A stretch of DNA of 63,540 nucleotides from Brevinematales bacterium (GTDB lineage Bacteria; Spirochaetota; Brevinematia; Brevinematales; Thermospiraceae), in NCBI GenBank assembly GCA_013177995.1, contig JABLXN010000009.1:1-63540 (forward strand). Reading direction: 5' to 3'. A program made the position numbers and the translations under genes. Positions 8,624-15,750 of the stretch are shown here, piece after piece (positions within the stretch are counted from its first letter, which is position 1; each line of letters opens with the position of its first letter). The notes under the pieces are model-generated. The model was not told the origin of the DNA. It worked only from the letters and a program-made list of their open reading frames with translations, and did not search any database.

Positions 8624-8713
8624 TGATTGGCTGCCTATCATTTTTTCTCCCCCTGTGGGGAAACACTCACCGGGAGGCTTCTCCCTCAGGGAAACTATCC
8701 CCAAGAGCCCCGG

Positions 8714-9574
8714 TTATCTGAGAAGCTGCAATACAAGTTGCGGCTTCTGATTTGCCTGAGCGAGCATTGCCGTTGCGGACTGTACAAGGATCTGGTTCTT
8801 GACAAAGTCACTCATCTCCTCGGCCATATCGGTATCACGGATACGAGATTCAGCGGCCTGGAGATTTTCATACCCAATCAAGAGGCCTTTGGAAAGGTGC
8901 TGCAAACGGTTCTGGTAAGCCCCAAGATCGGCTCTCTGCTTGTTGACCTTTTCAAGAGCCTTGTCCACAATACCAATAGCCATATTGGCCTTCTCAGGGG
9001 TAGATATACTGAGAGGATCTCTCGTCGAAATATCACGAACCCCAAGAGCGGCGGCTGTCATGGTACCAATATAACTGCGGATTCTCTGGTCCATATTGGG
9101 ACCAATGTGGAACCACATGCTGGCAGCAGGATTGTTACCAGCCACATCATAGGCAAAACGACCGGTCAGCATGTTAAGCCCATTGAACTGAGCGTGGGAG
9201 GCAATACGATCCACCTCCGCAATCATCTGAGACACCTCCACCTGAATCTGCATACGATCTTCCGTGCTGTAGATACCGTTGGCAGCCTGAACGGCCAGCT
9301 CACGAATACGCTGCAGAATCTGGGTGGTTTCTTCCAGATACCCTTCGGTAGTCTGGATGAAAGAAATGGCATCCTGGACGTTCTTTTCAGCCCGTCGGAT
9401 ACCATTGATCTGCGCACGCATCTTCTCCGATACGGCCAGACCAGAAGCATCGTCACCAGCGCGGTTAATCCGCATACCAGAAGACAGCTTCTCGATGTTC
9501 TTGTCGGCGGCAAGATTATCCAGCCGCAAAGAACGTTGTGAGAAAATAGAACTGATGTTGTGGTTGATAATCAT
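8714..9574 (-). CDS. flaB: Periplasmic flagellar core flagellin, FlaB family (paralogue 2)
   Basis: The 286-residue product is the closer match to classical spirochaete Fla[17 protein letters not shown] at the start, [53 protein letters not shown], the [16 protein letters not shown] segment and a C-terminal [18 protein letters not shown] helix ending in LQLLR. It forms the helical filament core in the periplasm and is exported without a cleaved signal. AAGGAGGA precedes the ATG, and a small hairpin (CCCACA/TGTGGG, about 9600-9615) lies in the leader. No clear sigma28 promoter is visible. The gene is upstream of its paralogue and in the same orientation. Confidence 0.96.
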   Translation of the reverse strand: MIINHNISSIFSQRSLRLDNLAADKNIEKLSSGMRINRAGDDASGLAVSEKMRAQINGIRRAEKNVQDAISFIQTTEGYLEETTQILQRIRELAVQAANGIYSTEDRMQIQVEVSQMIAEVDRIASHAQFNGLNMLTGRFAYDVAGNNPAASMWFHIGPNMDQRIRSYIGTMTAAALGVRDISTRDPLSISTPEKANMAIGIVDKALEKVNKQRADLGAYQNRLQHLSKGLLIGYENLQAAESRIRDTDMAEEMSDFVKNQILVQSATAMLAQANQKPQLVLQLLR

Positions 9575-9848
9575 AGTATCCTCCTTGATCTATGATCCTC
9601 CCACATCCTTGTGGGATTTTTTCGCTTGAAACACTCAAGACTTTGGCTCAAGTGTCGATAATCCTAATAGGCGTTATAGGGGGACTTCTCCTCCTCACCT
9701 TTCTTCGGAATTTACCTATTCTTTTTATCGGGTGCTTTCCCAAAAAACTTGAGAATTTCTGCTATTTTTTTTATCCTATAGACGAAAAGTTTGCCTCTTG
9801 AGAGAAAATATATTATATTTTTCTTATATGAAATCCAAGGAGAAAGCG

Positions 9849-10814
9849 ATGATTAACCTCCATATCTCTACTTCTTCTTCAGAAAACACTACCGACATCT
9901 ATGATGTGATTATCGTCGGTTCTGGCCCTGCGGGAATGACTGCTGCCATTTACACAGGTCGTTCTCTTCTCAAGACATTACTCCTCGAAAAAATTGGATC
10001 AGGTGGACAGGCCGCCCTCACCGAACTCATCGAGAATTATCCTGGTTTTCCTCATGGAATAAATGGCTACGAACTCTCGCAGCGCATGGAAGAACAGGCC
10101 AAAAACTTTGGGGCCTCTTTTGAATACGCTGATGTTCAAAAAATAACCCGAGACGACCAAGGCCTTTTTCACGTCCATACAGAATCCCGCGAATTTCTCT
10201 CAAAAACCGTGATCATAGCCACAGGGGCCAGTCCCAAGAAGCTTGGCATCCCAAACGAAGAGAAATTCATCGGAAGAGGAATCTCCTTCTGTGCCACCTG
10301 TGATGCCTCCTTCTACCGGGACAAGGTTGTCGCCGTGATTGGTGGGGGTGATTCCGCCGTAGAAGAAGGCATGTACCTCACCAAATTTGCCAAAAAGGTG
10401 TACCTCATCCATCGTCGAGACCAGCTCAGGGCAGCGAAAATAGTTCAGGAAAGAGCCTTCAAAACACCTGGTATGGAATTCATCTGGAACACCATTGTTG
10501 AAGAAGTAAAAGGAGAAAACTTCCTTGAAGCTATCAAACTCAAAAATGTCAAAACAGGAGAAACCTCCTGGCTTGAGGTCAATGGCATGTTTCTTTACAT
10601 AGGCCTCTACCCAAATACCTCCTTCCTTGAGGGAGTGAATTGCGACGAACAGGGATACATCCTGACAGATGAGATGATGCGAACCAATATCCCGGGTCTC
10701 TTTGCCGCTGGCGACTGCCGTCATACCCCCCTTCGTCAGGTTATCACCGCCGCTTCTGATGGGGCTATAGCTGCCTATGCGGTAGAAAAATACCTCGAGG
10801 AAATAAAGGGATAA
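9849..10814 (+). CDS. trxB: Thioredoxin reductase
   Basis: TrxB transfers electrons from NADPH through FAD to thioredoxin. The 321-residue product has the FAD-binding IIVGSGPAGMTAAIYTGRS at about residues 20-38, the redox-active CATC (Cys148 and Cys151) and the NADPH-binding VIGGGDSAVEEGMYL, followed by the C-terminal GLFAAGDCRHTPLRQ motif of the family. The ATG at 9849 is preferred because AAGGAGA lies 7 bases upstream; an earlier in-frame start at 9798 adds 17 poorly supported residues. A possible promoter (TTTGCC-17-TTATAT, about 9790-9819) precedes it. It is followed by a GTTTCAGC hairpin and a 201-bp mobile element, so it is probably monocistronic. Confidence 0.95.
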   Translation: MINLHISTSSSENTTDIYDVIIVGSGPAGMTAAIYTGRSLLKTLLLEKIGSGGQAALTELIENYPGFPHGINGYELSQRMEEQAKNFGASFEYADVQKITRDDQGLFHVHTESREFLSKTVIIATGASPKKLGIPNEEKFIGRGISFCATCDASFYRDKVVAVIGGGDSAVEEGMYLTKFAKKVYLIHRRDQLRAAKIVQERAFKTPGMEFIWNTIVEEVKGENFLEAIKLKNVKTGETSWLEVNGMFLYIGLYPNTSFLEGVNCDEQGYILTDEMMRTNIPGLFAAGDCRHTPLRQVITAASDGAIAAYAVEKYLEEIKG

Positions 10815-10832
10815 CTAAACATCTCCTAAAAA

Positions 10833-10886
10833 GGCTATCACCTTGTTTCAGCAAAACACCTGTTTTGCTGAAACAGCGACATAGCC
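10833..10886. repeat. GTTTCAGC hairpin repeat, copy 2
   Basis: GGCTAT/ATAGCC outer arms and GTTTCAGCAAAACA/TGTTTTGCTGAAAC inner arms form the most perfect member of the family, 18 bp after the trxB stop. It could act as a transcript 3' end even though the downstream T run is poor. Confidence 0.85.
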
Positions 10887-10955
10887 AAAAGCCTCAAAGA
10901 ACAAAGGTTCCCCTTTTTCTCGATACTCTCTCTAACTTTGGTAAAGAGAAGGAAT

Positions 10956-11156
10956 GAGACCTTTGCACGAATGTGCGAAGGTCTCAAGAAAGTAATAAAA
11001 AGCAAAAAGTAGTATAAAAATATTTCTTTACATAATAAAGAAGCCTATTTTTTGTATAAAAAGAGACAAATAAGCCCTTGGAAACAGAAAAAACGAGGTT
11101 TCAGGGGCGTAGCCCCTGACCCAGAAAGGGCAAGAAAGCACCCGTGCAAGGGTCTC
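10956..11156. mobile_element. 201-bp miniature inverted-repeat element, copy 2
   Basis: This copy has the same ends (GAGACC...GGTCTC), the same left-end hairpin and the same length as the copy at 7072. The target duplication is GGAAT (10951-10955 and 11157-11161). It sits about 100 bp upstream of the rex promoter. Confidence 0.92.
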
Positions 11157-11257
11157 GGAATGGCTTTTGATGGCATCGTTTCCTCTGTGATTGTCCTTGT
11201 CATGTTCTCATATTTTCTTTTTATGTACCTCTTTTGATTTCAAAAAACTCTATCTTC

Positions 11258-11286
11258 TGGACAAAAATAAAAAAAATATGTATACT
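11258..11286 (+). promoter_or_regulatory. sigma70 promoter of rex
   Basis: TGGACA (11258-11263) and TATACT (11281-11286) are spaced by 17 AT-rich bases. A GGAGGA ribosome-binding site follows before the ATG. No TTGTGA-type Rex half-site pair is evident. Confidence 0.7.
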
Positions 11287-11317
11287 TTTTATCATATTTT
11301 GAAGACGGAGGAACATT

Positions 11318-11983
11318 ATGGCGGAGAAAAGAAAAAGCATTACCAGACTTATCCTCTACAACAAAGCTCTCACCAGATTAAAACAACTTGGCTTTCACAA
11401 GGTTTTTTCTGACAATTTAGCCGACGCTACCGGCATCAATCCCGCCCAGATACGAAAAGATTTTTCTCTTTTCAACATCTCTGGGAGCAAAAAAGGTGGC
11501 TATATCATTGATGAAATTCTCCCCCGCATTCAAGAGATTCTTTCGAAGGATAAACCCCAGGAAGTTATTATTATTGGGGCGGGAAACCTCGGTATGGCCC
11601 TTCTGCGTTATCGAGGATTTGAAAAAGAAGGGATCCACATCAAGGCCGCCTTTGATATTCTGCAGGAAAAGATTGTCAAAAACCCAGGTCTTCCCCTCTA
11701 CCCCATGAGTGAACTGGAGAGTTTTGTGAAACAACATCATATCAAGGTGGCTATTTTAGCCGTTCCTGAACATGCCGCCCAGGGGGTCCTTGACCAGCTC
11801 ATCAATGCCGGGATTGTGGGAATCCTCAATTTCGCTCCTGTGAGACTGAGACCCACCAAGAACTGCTATATCAACAATGTCAACTTAGAAAACGAGCTTG
11901 AAAAGGTTATCTACTTTGCCAGAGTGCTTGAACAGGGATCAGCTGATGGAATCGATCTTGAGGAAAACGATAGCTGTGAGTAA
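11318..11983 (+). CDS. rex: Redox-sensing transcriptional repressor Rex
   Basis: Rex binds DNA when NAD+ is high and leaves it when NADH accumulates, derepressing fermentation and respiration genes. The 221-residue product has an N-terminal winged helix (TRLILYNKALTRLKQLG, then ADATGINPAQIRKDFS) and a Rossmann domain with GAGNLGMALLRYRGF near residue 87, followed by the AILAVPEHAAQGVLDQL and NFAPVRLR segments typical of Rex. Length matches the family (about 210-220). GGAGGA lies 5 bases before the ATG. Its 3' end overlaps the convergent HAD phosphatase gene by 77 nt. Confidence 0.95.
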   Translation: MAEKRKSITRLILYNKALTRLKQLGFHKVFSDNLADATGINPAQIRKDFSLFNISGSKKGGYIIDEILPRIQEILSKDKPQEVIIIGAGNLGMALLRYRGFEKEGIHIKAAFDILQEKIVKNPGLPLYPMSELESFVKQHHIKVAILAVPEHAAQGVLDQLINAGIVGILNFAPVRLRPTKNCYINNVNLENELEKVIYFARVLEQGSADGIDLEENDSCE

Positions 11984-12623
11984 GCGCCGTATACAAACCC
12001 TCAATATCCGGAAAGAAGGCATACTCCCCATTGAACTGAGGGGTCCTGTACCATCCCACTACTGCCGCAGGAATGCCTAATTTCCGAGCCGCCTCGTAAT
12101 CCACCTCAGAATCCCCTATCATGATCGCCTCACTGGGGGAGGCACCAATCTTTTGAAGAGCAAAAAGAAGGCTTTCCGGGTGAGGCTTTGGATTTTCAAT
12201 GTCGTTTCCGGTTATAGCTACAGAAAAATACGCCGTTATTCCTAACTTCTCCAAAGAGATGGCCAAACTTCTTCTGCCCTTTCCCGTCACAATACCATGG
12301 ACATACCCCTCTTCAGAAAGAATCCGAAGGAGTCTTGCTATACGTTTGTGATAAATAGCAAACAAAGAATGATACTCTTCATAAAGCGTATGATACATCT
12401 CGATAGCCTTTTCGGCACGAGAAGAGGACACAAAATACCTTCGAAGAAGCTCATCCTCAGGTGGACCAAACATCGAGGCTATCTCCCTATCAGAAAGAAA
12501 ACGCCCATCCCCATAGAGAAAACTCTGACGAAGGGAAAAGAATACCAGAGGAAGCGTATCCACGAGCGTCCCATCAAAATCCCAAAGGAGAACCTTGCGA
12601 GAAGAAAACTTGTCAGTCATCAT
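11907..12623 (-). CDS. HAD-superfamily phosphatase, PGP/PpaX-like
   Basis: HAD phosphatases of this branch hydrolyse small phosphoesters or pyrophosphate. The 238-residue product has motif I LWDFDGTLVDTLP, motif II near GIVTGKGR, and motifs III/IV in PKPHPESLLFAL and MIGDSEVDYEAARKLGI, with an alpha-helical cap between motifs I and II. The substrate cannot be named. Two adjacent ATG codons (12623 and 12620) are possible starts; no Shine-Dalgarno is visible and the promoter places transcription start at or next to the first ATG, so the message may be leaderless. The last 77 nt overlap the end of rex on the other strand. Confidence 0.85.
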   Translation of the reverse strand: MMTDKFSSRKVLLWDFDGTLVDTLPLVFFSLRQSFLYGDGRFLSDREIASMFGPPEDELLRRYFVSSSRAEKAIEMYHTLYEEYHSLFAIYHKRIARLLRILSEEGYVHGIVTGKGRRSLAISLEKLGITAYFSVAITGNDIENPKPHPESLLFALQKIGASPSEAIMIGDSEVDYEAARKLGIPAAVVGWYRTPQFNGEYAFFPDIEGLYTALTHSYRFPQDRFHQLIPVQALWQSR

Positions 12624-12629
12624 AGAATA

Positions 12630-12658
12630 AGTATATAGCCTTTTTCTTTTTTTTGCAA
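12630..12658 (-). promoter_or_regulatory. Promoter of HAD phosphatase gene, probably giving a leaderless mRNA
   Basis: On the minus strand TTGCAA (12653-12658) and TATACT (12630-12635) are 17 bp apart. The predicted start of transcription falls at about 12623, which is the first base of the first ATG. Confidence 0.7.
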
Positions 12659-12686
12659 GAAAATGAGAGGATCGTCATCAATGGAT

Positions 12687-12725
12687 TGTCGTTCCACATA
12701 TGAAACTGAATAGCTGTTTTCACAT
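12687..12725 (+). repeat. TGTCGTTCCACA short repeat unit
   Basis: The unit reads TGTCGTTCCACATATGAAAC and continues TGAATAGCTGTTTTCACAT. Close copies are at 36325-36360 and, in rearranged form, 63415-63467. It supplies the left inverted repeat of the 781-bp element. Confidence 0.7.
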
Positions 12726-12811
12726 TTCTTATGAACAGGGAAACAACACAAAAGCTTTCTGTTATGATGCCTATTGAAAAAAGTTGCGCTTGAAAACATT
12801 ACGGCAAGATA

Positions 12812-12869
12812 GGGCTATTACCCTGTTTCAGCTAAACCATCGTTCTTTGCTGAAACAAAGTCATAGCCC
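12812..12869. repeat. GTTTCAGC hairpin repeat, copy 3
   Basis: GGGCTAT/ATAGCCC and GTTTCAGC/GCTGAAAC arms form the hairpin, with a longer loop than in the other copies. It lies inside the 781-bp element, as the copy at 57114-57172 lies inside the second large element. Confidence 0.8.
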
Positions 12870-13161
12870 TCCCCCCTGCCGCGGTGCTATATCCAAAAAG
12901 CCCCTCTGAAAAAGAAGCTCTGCGGGCTGGTGAGAGAAGGCCTTGTTCTTTTACCCCTTTTTTCTGTACCCCACTTCGACTTCGCTCAGTATCCACCGGG
13001 CCACTTTTGCGGTCGTTTGTCTTTTGCCGCAAGAGGGAAGTTCTCCCGGAGTGAGGGTGCGTATCAGTTGAAAGTTGAAAGTTTGTAAAGTTTATAAAGT
13101 TGGGGGCAAGGTTCAGTAAGACGAGTTGTGGTTGTCGAAGTTCCGAGGACGAGGCAATGTT

Positions 13162-13269
13162 GCCCACGGAGGAAGGACTTGCCCTTCTCAAGGGAAATGT
13201 TCTCCCATGGCCCGCAAAAGCGGCCCATGTTCCGTCCGAGGCGCATGCGTAGCATGCGACGAGGACAAT
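13162..13269 (-). other. Perfectly conserved 108-nt hairpin-rich core of the large repeat
   Basis: This segment is identical over 108 nt to 56734-56841 (opposite orientation) although the flanks of the two elements have diverged clearly. It contains nested inverted repeats: GCATGC-TAC... GCATGC, CATGG-CCGC/GCGG-CCATG and CCCTT-GAG-AAGGG. This pattern suggests a structured RNA or a DNA site under selection, or recent gene conversion. Peptides read through it are also identical, but no ribosome-binding site supports translation. Confidence 0.6.
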
Positions 13270-13504
13270 ACCCTTCTGGAGCCGCCGCAGGGGCGGGGTG
13301 GGGTTTTCAAAAGGGGCGAAGCCCCTTTTGCCCCGCGCGGGAGCGCTTTGTGAAAGAAGGGAGAAGGGTAACAAAAAGAACCAAGAATTGGAACAGAAAA
13401 GATGGTCGAACAAGTATTCACTTTTTGTGTAAAGATAAACCATTCTGTATGAATGTGGAACGACAAACCTTCCCCCTGAAGTTATAAAAAACACTTCTCT
13501 TCAC

Positions 13505-13533
13505 TTGACAGATATCCTTCTTTCCCATACAAT
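13505..13533 (+). promoter_or_regulatory. sigma70 promoter of the DUF4912 gene
   Basis: TTGACA (13505-13510) and TACAAT (13528-13533) are 17 bp apart, followed by AAGGAGGGG immediately ahead of the ATG at 13564. Confidence 0.8.
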
Positions 13534-13563
13534 AAAGGAGAGAAATCCAGAAAAGGAGGGGTT

Positions 13564-14679
13564 ATGACGAAGACGGATCTTCAAAAAAAGACCAAAGCCG
13601 AACTTCTTGAATTAGCGAAAGAAAAGGGTATCAAAGTGGGGGCATCGGCTACCAAGGACGCACTGATCGATATGATCCTTTCTGCGGGGGAAACTACAAA
13701 ACCAGCCAAAAAATCCCCCTCCCCGGCAGCCAAAAAGGCTCCCTCTCGCAAAAAAACCGAACCCATCCCTGAACCTCCACGAGAGGCCTTTGATCCTATC
13801 ACAGCAGGTGAAAGCAAAAAATTCGAGATCGAGGATTATCGTCAGGTGAGATCTTCTGTGATGCCTGATCTCAGCGATATTTACGATATACCAGACAGTT
13901 ACAATGAAAACCGTCTCACCCTCCTCGTGCAGGATCCCTACTGGATCCATGCCTACTGGGATCTCTCCCAGGAAACCAAAAAGAAACTCCAGTCAGAAAA
14001 CCTTGGGCTCGTTATTCGTCTCTTCTATGGCGAGAAACAAACCATGGACATCGATGTGAATCTCAATGCCAAAAACTGGTATATCAATGTTCCCCTCCCC
14101 AATGTCAGTTATCGGGGAGAACTCGGGTATATCCAGCATGGGGTCTTTGTTTCCATCACAGGCTCCAACTCCATTACCGTTCCAAGAGACAAACCGGCGG
14201 AGAAACCTGCTCCCAAGGCAGGCTATGAAGCCTCTCCGTCCTTCCGCAAAGAAGAAACGCTCGCCGCCGAAAAACAAGAAAAACTCTTTGAACGCTCCGG
14301 CGGCTATGTCATTCACAAGCTTGTAGGATCTGAAGTGGTAAGCGAATGGGTGTCCGCTCCTTCAGGTCTCTCCTCAGGGCAGATATCCTCTGGAAGTGGA
14401 GGTATGGCTGTTGTCCAGCCAACAGGAAGAAAACGCAAATTCTGGGCAGAACTCCACACTGAACTCATTGTGTACGGGGCTACCGAACCAACAGCTAAAG
14501 TCACCTTAGGGGGAGTGCCTATCCAGCTCACCCCGGAGGGAACCTTCTCGATACGGTTCTATCTCAAAGACGGCTCCCATGCTATTCCCTTTGTGGCTAC
14601 ATCCGAAGATGGTGTGGAAACCATTGAGATTACACCGTTTGTGAACAAGTACACCACACGAGAAGACCGCCTGAACTAA
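13564..14679 (+). CDS. DUF4912 protein with N-terminal Rho-N/SAP-like motif
   Basis: The 371-residue product starts with a short helix-extended-loop-helix motif (KKTKAELLELAKEKGI...) like those of Rho N-terminal or SAP domains that bind nucleic acids. A Lys/Pro/Ala-rich linker (about residues 42-70) follows, then a DUF4912 domain recognisable by RLTLLVQDPYWIHAYWDLS near residue 120, and a C-terminal beta-rich part with the hydrophobic ELIVYGATEPTAKVTLGG. Function of DUF4912 is unknown to me. A strong promoter and AAGGAGGGG precede it. The downstream metallophosphoesterase and ybeY follow within 30 nt and are probably co-transcribed. Confidence 0.8.
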   Translation: MTKTDLQKKTKAELLELAKEKGIKVGASATKDALIDMILSAGETTKPAKKSPSPAAKKAPSRKKTEPIPEPPREAFDPITAGESKKFEIEDYRQVRSSVMPDLSDIYDIPDSYNENRLTLLVQDPYWIHAYWDLSQETKKKLQSENLGLVIRLFYGEKQTMDIDVNLNAKNWYINVPLPNVSYRGELGYIQHGVFVSITGSNSITVPRDKPAEKPAPKAGYEASPSFRKEETLAAEKQEKLFERSGGYVIHKLVGSEVVSEWVSAPSGLSSGQISSGSGGMAVVQPTGRKRKFWAELHTELIVYGATEPTAKVTLGGVPIQLTPEGTFSIRFYLKDGSHAIPFVATSEDGVETIEITPFVNKYTTREDRLN

Positions 14680-14706
14680 AAGAAAAAAAGGGGGCAGGGA
14701 GGACGT

Positions 14707-15195
14707 GTGACCCGCTTACTGGTTATCAGCGATTCACATGGGAAAGTGGATCGTATTTATGATCTTATCCGCAAACACAGGGATGAGTTCGATGTGCTTT
14801 TTCACCTCGGTGACAAAAGCTATGATATGTTGTCCTTTTTAGAGGATGGTTTTCCTCTCATCCTTGTCAAAGGCAATATGGAGACAGTTTACCCTGAGAT
14901 GAATATGGTGGTTGACTGGGAACGCATCACCGAATATGATGGGGTCAAGCTTCTCGCCACTCACGGTCATCGCTACAGTGTCCATTCTACCCTCGTCTTT
15001 CTCAAAAAGCATGCCCTGCATCTCGGGGTGAATTTAGTCCTCTTTGGCCACACCCACGAACAGACATGCTTTGAAGAAGAAGGAATCACCTATTTTAATC
15101 CAGGGGCTCTTCAGGACGGTCACTACGGGATGTTAACGCTCAATAGTGGCAAAGTGACAGAAACGAAACTTCTTTTTCTTCCAGACAGGTGGTAA
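14707..15195 (+). CDS. YfcE/MJ0936-family metallophosphoesterase
   Basis: Proteins of this family are small metal-dependent phosphodiesterases that act on simple phosphodiesters in the cytoplasm. The 162-residue product has the complete motif set: VISDSHGKVD, HLGDKS, VKGNME, ATHGHRY and LFGHTHEQ, followed by NPGAL. The start codon is GTG, with GGGAGGA upstream; no earlier ATG in frame is available. Its natural substrate is not evident. It lies between the DUF4912 gene and ybeY, 3 nt ahead of the latter. Confidence 0.88.
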   Translation: MTRLLVISDSHGKVDRIYDLIRKHRDEFDVLFHLGDKSYDMLSFLEDGFPLILVKGNMETVYPEMNMVVDWERITEYDGVKLLATHGHRYSVHSTLVFLKKHALHLGVNLVLFGHTHEQTCFEEEGITYFNPGALQDGHYGMLTLNSGKVTETKLLFLPDRW

Positions 15196-15198
15196 AAT

Positions 15199-15750
15199 AT
15201 GATTGAAATCCGAAACGAACAAGAGATTTTTGACAACCCTCTTTTTTTTGATCGTTTGACTCAACTCATCCGAAAAATTCTTGGAGATCATCAGGCTTCT
15301 CAGTATGGACTCTCTCTTCTTCTCTGCGACAATCCCACCATCCAGGAACTCAATGCCCTTTATCGTGGCAAGGACTATGCCACTGATGTGCTTTCTTTTT
15401 CCTTGACAGAGGGAGAGGCCCTTGAAGACTTTTCCCAGATGGCCATGGAGGATGAAAACGGAGAGATCTATGAAATGTTAGGGGATATTGTCATCTCGAC
15501 TGAAAAGGCTCAAAGCCAGGCCAAAGAAAATCATCTCTCATGGGAAGGAGAAATCGCAAGACTCACCATCCATGGGACGCTCCATCTCTTGGGATACGAT
15601 CACGAGAAAGGCGAAAAAGAAGAAGAAGAGATGTTCGAAAAACAGGACGCATACCTTGAGTGGTTTTTGGCTCGTTACCCTGAATATACTACGGAAGACG
15701 GATCCATACCACCTGAACCCCCATCCAGAGCACAAGACACAACCAGCTAA
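15199..15750 (+). CDS. ybeY: rRNA maturation endoribonuclease YbeY
   Basis: YbeY is a zinc-dependent endoribonuclease involved in 16S rRNA 3' maturation and ribosome quality control. The 183-residue product carries TDVLSFSL and the signature HGTLHLLGYDHE with the three zinc-binding histidines. The C-terminal extension of about 30 residues is rich in Glu and Pro. It starts 3 nt after the metallophosphoesterase gene. In many bacteria ybeY is next to phoH and a PgpH-like gene; here these are 2-5 kb away on the opposite strand, and the ybeY 3' end overlaps the convergent vWA gene by 62 nt. Confidence 0.95.
   Translation: MIEIRNEQEIFDNPLFFDRLTQLIRKILGDHQASQYGLSLLLCDNPTIQELNALYRGKDYATDVLSFSLTEGEALEDFSQMAMEDENGEIYEMLGDIVISTEKAQSQAKENHLSWEGEIARLTIHGTLHLLGYDHEKGEKEEEEMFEKQDAYLEWFLARYPEYTTEDGSIPPEPPSRAQDTTS

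Larger units (their letters stand above)
10815..11257. other. Repeat-filled intergenic region between trxB and rex
   Basis: The region contains a GTTTCAGC hairpin repeat (10833-10886) that may end the trxB transcript and one complete 201-bp element (10956-11156). I see no gene in it; the short reading frames present are not shared by all copies of the element. Confidence 0.7.
12686..13466 (-). mobile_element. 781-bp element with 14-bp terminal inverted repeats (copy 1)
   Basis: TTGTCGTTCCACAT (12686-12699) and its exact complement (13453-13466) bound the element. Inside, read on the minus strand, are an AAGTGAATAC-containing end, a GC-rich stretch with a GGGGCTTCGCCCC hairpin absent from the other copy, a 108-nt conserved core, a TTTCAACTTTCAACTGATACG segment, a CTGAGCGAAGTCGAAG motif, and a GTTTCAGC hairpin. 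The copy at 56587-57172 is collinear from the end near 13466 to the GTTTCAGC hairpin but in the opposite orientation. No target duplication or transposase is seen. Confidence 0.7.
12624..13504. other. Long intergenic region occupied by a repeat element
   Basis: Apart from the promoters at its two edges this region is almost entirely the 781-bp repeat element at 12686-13466. Reading frames of up to 220 codons exist on the minus strand, but they run through hairpins and non-conserved flanks and lack ribosome-binding sites, so I do not call genes. Confidence 0.6.

Noticed and set aside
12832-13494. Open frame of 220 codons on the minus strand across the large repeat, with a similar peptide read from the copy near 56733-56973
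   Set aside because: The shared peptide follows from the identical nucleotide core. The flanks diverge, hairpins interrupt it and no ribosome-binding site or domain is seen, so it is treated as non-coding.
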